From the NCBI GenBank assembly GCA_028826165.1, contig JAPDFW010000011.1, forward strand, positions 65,001 to 129,000: a stretch of DNA of 64,000 bases, read 5' to 3'. The DNA is from Anaeramoeba ignava. Taxonomy: Eukaryota; Metamonada; Anaeramoebidae. The notes beneath the pieces were generated by a model, which ran no database searches, was not told the DNA's origin, and saw only the letters and a list, made by a program, of their open reading frames with translations. The translations under genes were made by a program, and so were the position numbers. Positions 38,261-51,477 of the stretch are shown piece after piece (positions within the stretch are counted from its first letter, which is position 1; every line of letters begins with the position of its first letter).

Positions 38261-41200
38261 TCAATCCAAATTTTCTTTTGATTTAGATTGAAAATTTTTT
38301 ATAAGCCAATCATTTAAAACTCTATTTGATATTCTTGCTTTTGCAATTCTGTTTTGAATCTTTTGAACTTGATAATCTATAAGACTTTTTGAAACAACCA
38401 ATTCTTGTATTTTTTTGATTGCAAATTCAATATATTTTTCTTGATCGATATGAGGAATTGAAAGAATTCTTAAAATCATCTCAACATTTGGAATTGTATT
38501 TTGATTCTGCGAAATTCTTTCAACACAAACAATCAAAAAGAAAAAAATAAAATTGCGATTTCGAGAACAAATACTTGTGAAAAATGAATCAATAATTCCT
38601 GATATTTTTGGATCTTTTGATAAAAAAACAAAAGATGCCAAATTGTCTTTAAATATTCTCAACAAATCCTCAATTTCTTGATCAATATTTAGTTGAAGTA
38701 TTTCCAAAATCAGATATTGCAATAATTTGAAAAATGTTGATATAAACTGGAAATTTTCTTGTTCTAAAAAGATCTCCTTTTTTTCTTCCTCTTCTTGTAA
38801 ATTTGGTGATAATTTTTCAACTGGAATCAAAGTATTTTCATTCGATAAATTGGTAATTTTAGGAAAGAAATCAATCATTTTCTTATGCAATTTCATCTCC
38901 AACAAAGTCAGAGGAATTTGAGGATTAACAGAGATAATATAAATAAGGAGTCTTAAATAATTGAGGAAAATTGACCAACTTATTGAAAAAGTTTTCATCT
39001 TTTTTAAAATTTTAAAAATTAATATAAAATTAATATAAAATTATTATAAAATTAATAAATTTTTGTTGTTATTACATTATCAACTAAATATTTGATGAAT
39101 CCTTGGAAAAACAAATTGTTTTGTTGGATAAACTCCTTTCCAAAATTCTCGTTTTCTTGCATACTGTTTACTCCTTTGAATATAGTTTGAAGTAAATTGT
39201 ACGTTTCAAATTTTTGTTTATCACTCAAAATATCATCGTTTATCAGTCGATTAATCGAGATTGGACAGACAGGATCTTTCAACTCAGAAATCAACCATTT
39301 GAAAAGGGATTTTGATTTTTGGAAAATTGATTGAATTTTTTGATCCCAATCGAATAACTGCATTTTAGCAGGAACAAAAACAACAACTCTAAAAATGGAA
39401 TGGATAATTAATTTCATCACTTCATCATCCCAGTCGCTCAGAACACCTTCTTTCTTGTTATAAATCCCATCTAGAATTCTTGAGCAAAAATCTATGAATT
39501 GATCATTAATGTCTGTTGGAGGTGAATATGAATCAACAACTGCATCTGAGAAAGAATCTCCACTTTCCCGAGTGCCAATAAGATCAAATTCGCTAATGTT
39601 CTCGAGACTGTTGATATTTTCCTGCGAACTATTGAGTACTAAATCTTCTGGATTTCCGTTTGTTTGTTCACTATTGGGATTCTCTATTTTTTTCACGATT
39701 TCTGTTTGCTTTTCATTTTCGTTGAAAGTTTCTTTTGTTTCTTCTTCTGTGCAGGAATCCCGCTCGTAAAATAAGAGATATGCAGAAAACGGTTTTCCTC
39801 CAAAGGCCATTTTAGGTAATTCTGAAGTATCGAAAATATCAACCTTTCGATCATCGAATTTATGCCATTTTGGAATTGGATATTCAGGATCGACACTAAT
39901 CTCATCAATATCTTCTGCATCATCCTCTGATTGCTCGTGATCGCTTGTATTGTTTTGGTATATTTCTGCTAAATTCTCTTGAGTATTGAAATTATATAAT
40001 TTTTCTGTTTGATTTTCTTGAATATTGAAATTATATAATTTTTCTGTTTGATTTTCTTGAATGTAGGAAATATAATGGCCTTGATTTAAATTTCCGTTAT
40101 GAACAACAACTCCAACAAGATGATAATGGAAGTAGTCAGGTGAATGCTTGATTGTTTTGCATTTTTCATTTTGATTTCCATTATTTTTTTGATTTTCATT
40201 TTGGTTTTGATTTTCATGATTCTCAATTTGAATTTGAATTTGCTTCGTTTTGATCTTAGTTTGTCTCTCTTTTTCTTCCAAAGTAAACTTGCTCATATCA
40301 AGTTCCACTGGAAATTCAAATTCAGAATCAACTTTAGTCCGGCTACCATTTTGTGGGTTATACTCAAATCTTTTTAAATGAATAATTAAAATTTTTGGAA
40401 GCGATCCAAAATATATTTTTTTCAATGCATCCACTTTCTTTTCACATTTGGAACAATAAAATTGGTTTTCTGCCTTCATAAACTCGCCTTCAACATAATG
40501 CTCCAATGATTCAATCAAATTTGTCTTGTGTTTCACTTCAACAGAGACAGACAGCTCCTTCTCAATGTGGTTTATTTTGTGCCTCTTCTCGTTGCAAATA
40601 AAATGGTTCACCAATTCAACTTCAAATAATTTCTGCAACAAATCATAATTTTCTGTGTTTTTCAAAGCTCTTGCGATTTTGTCAAAGAGATTGTGAAGAA
40701 ATTCAATCGCATCTTCTTGTTTTCCAGCTTTTATTGGATTTCCATCGATATTTTTAAATGTTTGACAAAATTCAAAAGTACTTTGTGATTTGTCTTCCTT
40801 TCTTTGAAGTCCTTGAAATATTTTCTTCAGTTCAAATAAAACAGGAATTGCATCATCTTGTTCATCATCAGTTTGCTGTTGTGATTCTAAAATGATTTAT
40901 AAAAAGAATTAAATAAAAAGAAATTTTTCTTTGATTTTGTTTTTTTTCAATTATTACTTAATAATTCTTCAGTATTAATTGATAAAATTGTTTCTCGAAA
41001 AAATTGGATTCCAAATAATTGCTGAAGCACAGAATTCGCATAACAAGTAGAGCCAATATTTTCAAGACCAACATATCCATCTGCATTAGCATCTTCGGTA
41101 AAAGAAAACTTGTCTTGTATTCTGTAGTTTTTCTTGATTTGATTCACAAATGGATCAAGTTTATTAAAACAACTTGAAAGTATTTTAAAAGATAATTTTT

Positions 41201-44200
41201 GGTCTTGTTTCATGATTTCAAGAAACAATTTCTTGCACATTTTGCGTGGGAAATCTTCGTGAAAGACTAGAAGAAAAGCATCAACCAGTTCACCAACAAG
41301 AGATTCAGTTTCCAAATAAAAATCATTAGACTTATCGCTATCAGAAAACACTTTGCGTTTTTCGGTTTCAAAAATGAACAATAATTTGAGTAACTTAATA
41401 AGCAATCCGACAACAATTTCAAATTTGGGATCTGTGAATTTTTTCGCAAGAAATTTCCTGATTTGGTTTGAAACTTGATAGTAAATGTTTTTCTTTTGGT
41501 TAAGGATAAGGATTTGATGAGTCGAAATCAAGCGTTTTGTTTCAGTCTTTACTAAATCCAGAAGAAGATGAAAATATTCGTGAATTGTGGTTTTGTATTT
41601 CCAGACATAAGGCAAGAATTCGAAGATTTGGTCGAAGAAAAGTCTTCTGAGCTTGGAGTTCTTCATTTCGTCATGAGTTTCTTTTTTGTTTTCGTGTGAA
41701 TTTTCTTGTGATGAGAAAAACTTGATAAACCGAAAAACAGATTTTTTGATTGAATCGCATTTGTTTGTAATAAGACTAAAAAAAATCCATTTCGAAAATT
41801 CAGAGTGAATCTTGACAGACTGCCTTCCTCCTTTTCTGGGAGAAGTAACAAGCATAAAAGAGTGTTGGTTCTGTATCCTTGGCGATGCGAAGTGGAATAA
41901 TTTTGACGGATCCTTGATAGAAATCAAAAGGAGCATGTAAATAGAAGTATCAACAAGTGATTCAATCATTGCTTGAATTGAATGATCTCTTGATGAAATG
42001 TATATTTGGAATGAAGAAGAGAATTTCGAGAAGAATTGGGTTGCACGAAATAGTGAGTCTGTTAGTTCTTCTTCAGAATCGGGATTCTGAAGCTGCAAAA
42101 GTGCTTTTGTTTTCATGATTTTTTTGGATTCCATTTTGCGGTTAAGCGGTTGAAACGAAATCAAAAACAAAATTTCGTTAGTTATTTGCATTAAAATTGT
42201 CAAGAGCACTGAATAACTTTGTATAATATAGCGAAACAAAGAAAGCTGATAAAAATATCGCTGTTTGGAAAAGTTTTTGATCGAGAAAGTGGACATAAAA
42301 TTTCCTGAACTTTTCAAACTAACCAGATTATTCAAGCTCCGAAATTTTTCCACTTTGGAAGTTTGTTGAGAAATGCTTATTCTCAAGCTGCTCTTCAGAA
42401 AGCTTTTTCTTTTCCAACTCCTCCATTTTTTTGTGGAAGTAATTCACAATGTCTGTGAAAATTGTGATCAAATGGTCGACTCCTCCTTTTGCAAATAGAG
42501 CTTCACACCAATTATAATTTTTAAAATGGAAAAAATGGTATTTCTCTTTGCACAAATCTTCTTTGTGGAAAAAAAACAGCTGCATTGTTTGTAGTTGATA
42601 TAATAATTTATAGAAATTGTTTTTGTTGATAAAATCCCATTGAATTGTGTCATTTTGTAATTCTTCTGTTTGAGTTTTATTTGGATTTTCAATTTGCTTG
42701 TCGTTTTGTTTTTTTCTTTTGCTTTTTTCTTTGAAATATTCGTCCATATCTGCTTTTTTTTTGAGTACATTTGGCGGGATGTGGGCTGGTGGTGGTATTG
42801 TAGATGAAACATTGAATAAAGGTTCTACAAATCGGAAATTTGTTGGTAATAAAGATATCAATTCAAAGGTTTCAGAAGCAATTAAATGTGAGAAATTCCA
42901 AAGTGTTACTAAATGGTCAAAATTTTCTTCATAGAGTAGAAAAAGCGCAGGAAATCTTGCATTTGCAGTAAAGTATGATTTTGTTTTGGATGAAAGGATG
43001 TTGAGTTTCTAATAAAAATTTAAATATTTGAAATGATTTAAATATTTTGAAATATTTTGAATATTTGAAATTTACTTTCATTTTCACAAAACAACCAACT
43101 GACGTCTCCTTCATCTGTTGCGTATTTTGAGTAATTTCAGAAATTGAATCAGGATGCCCATTTGGAACCCTTGTAAAAGAAAGAACGCAAGTATCTGAAT
43201 CCTTTTAGAAAATTTAAAGGTTTTTGGATATTCTCACGTTTCAAAACATTTTTGTTGTGAATAAAAACAAGCTCATTAACAGGTATTTCCATAATTTCGG
43301 AAACTAAATTCACAATTGATAATAACGGAATATGAGTGTATGTTTTGAAAGAGAAACATAAAGTATTCTCTGTGCGTATTTGCACCTTGATAGATTCAAA
43401 TCCAATTCGTGAAATGTGAGGAAGCAATTCTTCTGTGAATTTGAAGTATGAGAATTTTTCATCGTATTGAATCACAAATTCTTTGAACAAAGAAATGAAA
43501 CGAATAATCCTTAATTCAGTAATTTCTGTTGGATCATAAACCAAAAAAGAATTTTGCATTATTGATTTCGTTTTTGATTGGCGAGTCTCTTTTGGTTGAA
43601 TTTTTGATTCTGTTTTGTATTTATGAGAAACTTCTCGAAATTTTTCCATGCAAGTCTCAAGAAAGCTAAATTGATCCTTTCGTGTTTCTTGAGTTGATAT
43701 TGAGAGAAAAAGTTGCACACAAAAATCGATTGCATGTTGTCCAACTGAATTATCAATTGCAGAACTGATGATATTAAGTAGGTGTTCAAATCCAACTAAA
43801 TTTTTGGAGCGAACAATAAAATAGTTCATATAAACAGATTTTTTTTGTTTCTGTGTTGTGATCCGTTTCTCGACCCTTGTATCTGTGTGAATCTTCTTCA
43901 AGTGGAATTATTGCGCTATTTTCCTTGTTGTGAAAAAGGAAATATTCTCGAAAAACTTCGAATTGCGAAGGATAAAGATGAGCAGGATCCAATCCACAAA
44001 TATTATTTGTAAACAGTTTTTTAAGAATATCCGTTTGAATTGAATTTGTTGATTTAGTTGCCAAATTATTTATTTCTTTCGATTGTATTTTTCCTACTTC
44101 AAAAACACTTTGTTGTTCATCATTTCCAGATTCAGAGTTTTCTTTTATGAGCTTTTCTAGCCATTGGAAGAAGATATCAATTTCTGTTTTAGTTATGTGC

Positions 44201-46762
44201 TTTGTGATGATTATATCCCATATTTTGTTGATTTGTAAAAAAGTAAGTGTGATTTTGGGTTTTTCAAGTAAGCATTCAAGAAATTCCAATCTCTTTCTAA
44301 TTTCATCAGCATGCGAAAAGTTTCCTGCAAGACATTTTGCATTTGCATCAAATGGTTCATGATAAGCAAATTCTTTATAAAAAAATTTAATAATAAAATT
44401 TAATAATAAAATTTAATAATAAAAATATTTTTATCATTTTGATTTACTTTCTTCGCTAACTCCTTTCATCTTCTGAAACTCAATGATAGAAAAATCATAA
44501 TATGTGCTCAAATCCTCAATTATCAAATCAATCAAATGATATTTCTTCTCCGCATTAATAAACTCCACCCAAGAAAGCTTGTTGAGATCCTTTGCATTTG
44601 ACTTATTGGGATCAACAAAAGATAAAATTTCATTCAAAAGATCAAGAGAAGAAGGAATATCTTGTCTTTTAAGAAGATTCTTAAGACACACTAGTTTAAA
44701 ATAGTCTCGATAAATTCCACATTCGCCAAGAAACAATATCTCTTGGAATGTCTTCTTGATTTGCGATCCAAGATTTCTTCCTGTATAAACAGTATTGAGC
44801 AATTTCCACAAGGTCAGAAGTCCAAATCCTTCGATATTGATTTGCTCAATCTCAGAAATAAGTTGTTTTTCAGGAATGTTATCTTTGGATTCCTTGGAAA
44901 TCTTGTTCAGATAAACCTCAATGCTCTTTGCTGAGTTGCGATTGTTGAGATTCTTGTTTCGGATTGCTTTTCGTGTAATCGAGTCAATAAAAGAAACAAG
45001 TCGACTATCTGGATGCGAAATTTCCAAATCTTGAAATAGATTATTTAATTCAGAAAGATTTTCTGTTGTTAAAAAAGACACTATTTTTGTAAATAGGTTC
45101 ATAATTTCCATGCTTTTCGTATCATTAATCTTGCTTGGTAGATAATCATTAACAAGAAATATCCAAATTTGGTTTATTAATTCATTTGGGAATATCCCAT
45201 ATTTCAGCAACCAAACTAACAGTGTTTTGAGATATTTCGCAAAATTGGATTTCAGTTGATTTTCACAGCATCCATCAAATACAGTGGATATATAATACTG
45301 AAAAAGAGCAACAGCAATATTTTGAAAAGTTTGGCAGTTTTCTTCCAATTTAGCTTCTTTTATATCCTGTATTTTTGTTGTGATTGATTCAAGTTCCTTA
45401 TCCAATTCCTGAAAGAAAATGTTTTTTTTCTCAATTCCACTTTTTGATAAAAGAAAATTAATGAAAATTTCAATTTTGGCTGTTAAAGAATTAGTGTTGA
45501 TTTTTGTATCTGTACTCAATATTGGTATTTTTTTTTGGAAAAATGCAAATATATTGAAGAGTGATTGAGTTTCTTCCTGATAAATTTCTGGTTTAAATGA
45601 TCGAAGTCGAGAAATGACTGATTGAACAAAGATTTCATTGAAATGAGTTTGAAATCCAAGATCAAAATTGAAGTAATTCTTTATTTTTATTTTTATATTT
45701 TTTATTTGTTTTAATTAAGATTTTTTTAATTAAAAATTTTGGATTTTCTTACTCGATCAATTATTTCTGTCATTTTTTCTATATGAATAAGTTTTAGTGA
45801 TTTTGATGAAGAAATTTCATTTAAAAAAAGATCAAATCCAGCAAAAGATCCAAAAAATTGAATATTTTCAATTAAATACAAAGAAGTTTTCAAATCTTCA
45901 AACTTAGAAAAATGATTTAAATTTTAAATTTTAAATTTTAAATTAATTCTTTTTTTTTTTGAATTTACTTCTAATTGGGAATAAACGGTTGAATTTGTCC
46001 AAATTTGACCAGAAAAATTCATTTTAAATGATTTCTTAATCAAAGCATTTTCAAGAAGACTTGGTTTAACATCTTTTTGATTTTTATATTTCTTTTTTAA
46101 TCTTAATTTTTGTTTTTTGGATTTTTTCTTTTGATTTTCTTTTAAATAAAAAATTCTCCTTTCAAAATATTTTTGGTTTTGGAGAAATTTAGTAACATTA
46201 TCAAAAACATAACAACATTTAGAAAATCAAAAGATATAAAATAGAAAGAAATATATCAACATCAAAATTAAAATTTCTAATGCATTTTAATATGATTTCT
46301 TGGTAAATAAATTGCAGTGAATTTGAAGCTTCAAAAGTTTCAAAAGGTCTAAATTTAAAAAATTTAAAAAATTGGTTTAAAAATTTGTTTAAAAATTAAA
46401 AATTTGAATAAATATTAACTTGAGATTAACAAATGTTAAAAATAAAGGAATCGTTTTCTCATAAAAAATTTTAGATTTTTGATTAAAAGAATCTCCAATA
46501 GAAGTCAAAGTATCAACAAATGAATTAGTTACTTCTGTTGTAAATTCTAATATTGATTCATTTTGTTTTGAATCCAAATCTAAATTAAAAACAAACAAGT
46601 TAATTTTTTTTAATTTTTTTTAATTTAGATTTTTTTAATTTTTTTACTTTTATTATCAATTAATTGTTGAAATTTATTATTCAATTTTTCTATCTCTTGA
46701 ATTTCTTGTGTAATTTTTTGTGGTAAATCAATTCGAAATTCTTCCCAATCGTTTTCGTTCAT
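38261..46762 (-). CDS. USP9X/FAF-like giant ubiquitin-specific protease
   Basis: Starts at 46762 (MNENDWEEFRIDLPQKI). About a dozen exons follow, with GT-AG introns where checked; the last runs 38261-38998 after a phase-0 intron. The long N-terminal two thirds are helical, with RSKNLVGFEHLL recalling USP9X. The catalytic core starts VGLENIGSTCYANSVLQQLF (Cys box, ~41050). Then AGKQEDAIEFLHNLFDKI and the zinc-ribbon FYCSKCEKKVDALKK, LPKILIIHLKRFEY, the His box LNQGHYISYIQ and AYLLFYERD. An imperfect 15-residue QENQTEKLYNFN repeat sits after the His box. It would edit ubiquitin on many substrates. Two A-run length changes break frame: A8 (43839-43846) and A5 (42345-42349); one base less in each restores family-like sequence. 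Confidence 0.87.
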
Positions 46763-47027
46763 CAAAAAATTTAATAATTTTTTTAAATTAAAAATAATAA
46801 TTAAAATTAAAAAAAAAAAATGAAAAATTTATTTGTGAAAAAAAAAAAAAAAAATTTTTTTTCATTTTAATTATTATTTTTAATTTATTTGAATTTGTAT
46901 TTTTATTTTAATTTTATTTTAGTTTTAATTCCTAAAAAGAAAAATGATTAATAAAAATTTTTTTAATGATTAAAATTTGATCAATAAAATTTAATCCACT
47001 TTTTCTTTTAATTAATTATTTTATCTT
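46763..47027. promoter_or_regulatory. USP9X-like upstream region
   Basis: 265 bp, A/T only. In gene sense it has TCACAAATAAATTTTTCATTTTTTTTTTTTTAA, with the TTTTTCATTTTTT word about 60-75 bp before the ATG at 46762. No gene is seen. Confidence 0.4.
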
Positions 47028-47797
47028 TTATTTTTTTTTATTTGGTTTTTTCTTTTTATGAGAAATTTTCAATTTTTTCTTTTTTTGTTTTTCTTTTTTT
47101 GATTTTGGTTTTGATTTTGATTTTGGTTTTGATTTTGGTTTTGATTTTAATTTTGATTTTGATTTTAATTTTGATTTTAAATTTGATTTTAATTTTTGTT
47201 CAATTTTTCTTTTCTTTTTATTTGCATTTGGATTTAAAATCTTTTTTGTATTTTTATTTGTATTTGTATTTGTATTTGTATTTGTATTTGTATTTGTATT
47301 TGTATTTGTATTTGTATTTGTATTTGTATTTGTATTTTTTTGGATTGATTGATTAATTAATGTTTTCTCAATTTCAGTTTCAACTTCAAATTTTGGATAA
47401 ACATCAATAACTTTTTCAATTTGTTTTCCAAAACTAAATTCTTGATTCTCAAGATCTGGAAAAACTGTTAAAATTTGTGAAATTTCTTCTTCTGAATTAT
47501 TAGTTGTTTCTTGAATTTTTAATTTATCAGTTTCAGTTTGAAATTGTCTATCTTTATCAATTTTTAATTCTAATCCATCTAATAAATTCACATCAACCTT
47601 TTTAATTATTTTAAATTTTTAATTTTAATTATTATTATTTTTATTATTTTTAAAAAATATACTGTGTTTGGAATTCTAAATAACCAAAGTTTTGTATTTG
47701 ATGTATTAATATTTCCTGCTTGAGAGATTTCAAATTTTTTTGTATTTGTTTTTTCATCATTTTTAATTTCAATATTTTCAAAAGATTTATGAAACAT
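47028..47797 (-). CDS. Basic lysine-rich nuclear protein, possibly Pol I A34/CD3EAP-like
   Basis: Two exons, 47663-47797 and 47028-47597 (GTATAT...AAAAAG, phase 0), about 234 aa. The N-terminus contains TKLWLFRIPNTVDVNLLDGLELKI, a short beta-strand pattern like the dimerisation region of the RNA polymerase I subunit A34.5/CD3EAP. An acidic middle and an (NT)n stretch from TTTGTA hexamers follow, and the tail is almost pure K/S/P. Such a strongly basic tail also fits A34-type or other nucleolar proteins. The family call is a guess from pattern and layout; the gene itself looks intact. Confidence 0.6.
47236..47338 (-). repeat. (TTTGTA)n coding hexamers (NT)n
   Basis: About 16 copies, in frame, giving an N-T-N-T stretch in the basic nuclear protein. 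Confidence 0.93.
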
Positions 47798-47879
47798 TTT
47801 TAAAAATGAAAAAAATGAAAAAAATGAAAAAATGATTTTTTATTCATTTTAAAAAAAAATTTTTTCTTTTTTTTTTTTT
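47798..47879 (-). promoter_or_regulatory. Upstream motif, basic nuclear protein
   Basis: In gene sense ATCATTTTTTCATTTTTTTCATTTTTTTCATTTTTAAAA, directly before the ATG at 47797: four TTTTTTCATTTTTT words. Confidence 0.5.
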
Positions 47880-49030
47880 CAGATTTTGATTTTCAATTTG
47901 ATTTTGATTTTGATTTTGATTTTGATTTTGATTTTTGATTTGATTTTGAATTTGATTTTGAATTTGATTTTGAATTTGAATTTGATTTTAAATTTGATTT
48001 TAAATTTGAATTTGATTTTAAATTTGATTTTAAATTTGATTTTGATTTTAAATTTGAATTTGAATTTGAATTTGAATTTGATTTTGATTTTGAATTTAAA
48101 TTTGATTTTAATTTGAATTTGAATTTGAATTTGAATTTGAATTTGATTTTGATTTGATTTGATTTTGATTTTGATTTTAATTTTTTGAAAATTTTGATTT
48201 TGATTTTGATTTTGATTTTCAATTTGAATTTGAATTTGATTTTAAATTTGAATTTGATTTTTTGAATTTGATTTTTGATTTTGAATTTGATTTTGATTTT
48301 TAAATTTGATTTTGATTTTGATTTTGAATTTGATTTTGAATTTGAATTTTTTCATTTTGAATTTGATTTTTGATTTTTTAAATTTGATTTTGATTTTGAT
48401 TTGATTTTGATTTTAAATTTGATTTTGATTTTGATTTTGAATTTGATTTTTGAATTTGGAATTTTGAATTTGAATTTGAATTTGAATTTGAATTTGATTT
48501 TTGATTTTGATTTTTAAATTTTGATTTTTGATTTTGAATTTGAATTTGAATTGATTTTTTTTTGAATTTGATTTTGAATTTGATTTTGATTTTCATTTCA
48601 ATTTTCAATTTGATTTTCATTTTGAATTTGAATTTGATTTTCAATTTGAATTTGATTTTCAATTTGATTTTGATTTTGATTTTGATTTTAATTTTCAATT
48701 TGATTTTGATTTTGATTTTGAATTTGATTTTGAATTTGATTTTGATTTTGATTTGAATTTGAATTTGAATTTGAATTTGATTTTGAATTTCATTTTGATT
48801 TTAAATTTGATTTTGAATTTGAATTTGATTTTGAATTTGATTTTGATTTTAATTTTCAATTTGAATTTGAATTTGAATTTGAATTTGATTTTGAATTTGA
48901 TTTTGAATTTGATTTTGAATTTGAATTTGATTTTGATTTTAATTTTCAATTTGAATTTGATTTTGATTTTGATTTTGAATTTGAATTTGATTTTGATTTT
49001 GAATTTAAATTTCATTTTGATTTTGATTTT
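47880..49030. repeat. (GATTTT)/(GAATTT) intergenic array
   Basis: About 1.15 kb of 6-bp units between the basic nuclear protein start and the SARAF-2 stop. Long open frames on both strands (L/N and K/S/N only) are by-products of the repeat. No gene is seen. Confidence 0.93.
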
Positions 49031-49033
49031 AAT

Positions 49034-50149
49034 TTATCGATTATTTGTTCCACCATAACCAGTTGATTTATGAGTGTTTGAAGAATGAAAATTTGAAGAG
49101 CGACGATTACGATCAGAAAATGATTGATGAGTATTTGAACTTCTTCTAGAACCTAAACCATAACCAAGTGCAGCTCCACCAGCAAATGAAAGAAGGCTAT
49201 TTGTTACATTATTTGTTGATCCATAATTAGGTCTTTGTGCTTGATAATTTGTATAATAATTTTGATTTGGATTTGGATTTGGATAAGGATTTTGATTTGG
49301 ATTTTGATTTGGATTTTGATTTGGCATTTGATTTGGCATTTGATTTTGATTTTGATTTCTGAATCTTCTTTGTTCTCCTCCAAAACAAACTTTTATTAAT
49401 CGATAAAATAAATAAACGAAAATTCCAAAAAAAATATAAGAAACTATCTTTGAAAAAATTCCTTTTTGCGTTTTATAATTTTCATAATACGGATCTCGAT
49501 AATTTCCTCTTTCATTTCTTCTATTATTATCAATATAATCAATTGTATATCCTATTTTTAAAATTAAAATTAAAATTAAAATTAAATTAAAATTAAAATT
49601 AAAATTAAAAATTAAAATTAAAATCATAATTAAAATTAAAATTAAAATTAAAATTTATAAATATACTTAATCCACAACTTCCTTGAACAACATATCTATC
49701 ATTTGGATTATCATAACCTTCACAAGAAACTTCAATAAAATTAAATATCATATCAGAAGGCATATCAGCTTCACATTTCCATTGAAAAGTGTTTCCATCA
49801 AATCCTTGATTATAACATTGAATTGTTTGGTGGTTCATAAGAACATTTTGCAGTTCCTCCAATACATTCTATTTGTTGAATTGGCCTAACATTTCTTGAT
49901 TTTGTTAATCTTCCTTGATGAAGTGTTAATACTTGAATCTATTATTATTAATAATAAATAAATAAGTGAATAAATGAAAAAATTATTATTTTTATTATTT
50001 TTGTTAAAATTGGAATTAATTTTTAAATTTAAATTTTAATTTGAAAAACAAACATCTTTCATTAATATTTTATTAGATCTTGGATACGAATAAATATCTT
50101 GAATTAATAAAAAGGAAAAAAGAATAAAATTTAATAGTAAATGTTTCAT
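49034..50149 (-). CDS. SARAF-like store-operated calcium entry regulator, copy 2
   Basis: Starts at 50149 with the same signal peptide as copy 1 (MKHLLLNFILFSFLLIQDIYS). Exon 2 again has IQVLTL, IECIGG, IQCYNQGFDGNTFQWKCEA and VSCEGYDNPNDRYVVQGSCGL. The last exon (49034 to ~49553) has YTIDYID, a TM segment (KIVSYIFFGIFVYLFYRLIK), (NPNQ)n and a family-typical end: GGAALGYGLGSRRS...STGYGGTNNR, like the animal SARAF tail ending GYGGTRRR. Exon 2 is almost identical to copy 1 while the last exon has diverged strongly. The +1 frame break before QTIQCYN is the same as in copy 1, in an otherwise sound gene. I take this as the member keeping the full domain set. Confidence 0.86.
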
Positions 50150-51477
50150 TGTTTTTATTTTAAAAAAAAAAGGAAAAAAATGAAAAATAAATTTTTATTA
50201 ATTTTTTAATTTGTTTGATAAATCTTTAAATTGTGAATATTTTTCTCTAATTATATCTTTTCCTTTTTTATCAATTTTCTTTTTTTCAAAAAAAGTGTTT
50301 ATAAACTCTTGAAAATGTATAAAGATCCAAAAATATTCTTAATTTATCTTGTTTAATTTTGTTTTTAATTTGATTTCCATTTTCATTTTGATTTTCAAAT
50401 TGATTTTATCTTGAATAAAGGTTTTATCAATTTTATCTTGTGGAAATCCATAATGTTTATTAAATTCTAAAATATATCCATATATTTCTTTTTTGATTAT
50501 TGATTTTTCAATTAATAATTGTTTTAAATTCATTTTTTTGTAGTTCTTTTGGTTGTTGTAAAATATATCTTTGAATATTTAATCTTGAATTTGAAGTTTC
50601 GATAGCTTGATATTCTTTTTTTTCGAAATCAAATTCTCTTTTAATTTTATTTGGAAATTCTTCAAAAATTCTGAAATAATGATTTTTACAACTTTTTAAT
50701 ATTTTTCGTGTTCTAAATCCTCGATATAATTTTGTAATTTTAATTGATGATTTTGTTTCAATATATCTTTTTAATTTGAAAATTAAATGAATATGAATCA
50801 ATATTTTGGAATAATCATTATCATCTTTTGCTTCTCTTTCATTTTTATATTTGAATTTTTTCTTGAAACTTTCCATTTTGACTATAAATATTCGATAAAG
50901 ATAAATTGATTCTTCATTTGAAAATTTTAATTGATTTAATTTCATTAAATTTTGGATCATTGTTTTTGTTTTTCCTTGAAATTTATTCAAAATATTTTCA
51001 TATTGTTTGATGATATTCTTCGTTGAATGAAGAACATCTTGCATTTTTTTTGTATTTGATTCTTTTGGTATCATATAAATTATATTCAGATATATTAATT
51101 GCTAAGATTTTTCCAATTTCCATTTTATTTATTTCTTGAATAATTTCTTTTATATTTTTTTCTTTATCAAAATTAATTTGTTTTTGGATTGGTTTTATAT
51201 CATAAAAAAGCATCATTTGTTTTTCATTAAACTCAAAATTTTCATTATTATTTTTTGTATTACTTTCATTATTAATATTATTAATATTATTATCATTATT
51301 TTTGTTTTACTGATTCTATAGGTTTAGAAAAAGAAAAATTAAAAATCAAATTAATTCAAATTATATATTAAAATTACTTTTCTGTTTCATCAAAAGATAT
51401 TAAATCTTCAATAGAATCGATTTTGTTAATTTCTGGTTTTTCAATTATTTTTTTTTGATTTTGGTTTGTTTTCTTCT

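Noticed and set aside
47886-49058. Several 64-109 aa ORFs of L/N or K/S/N.
   Set aside because: Intergenic hexamer array; no promoter word, no splice structure and no complex sequence.
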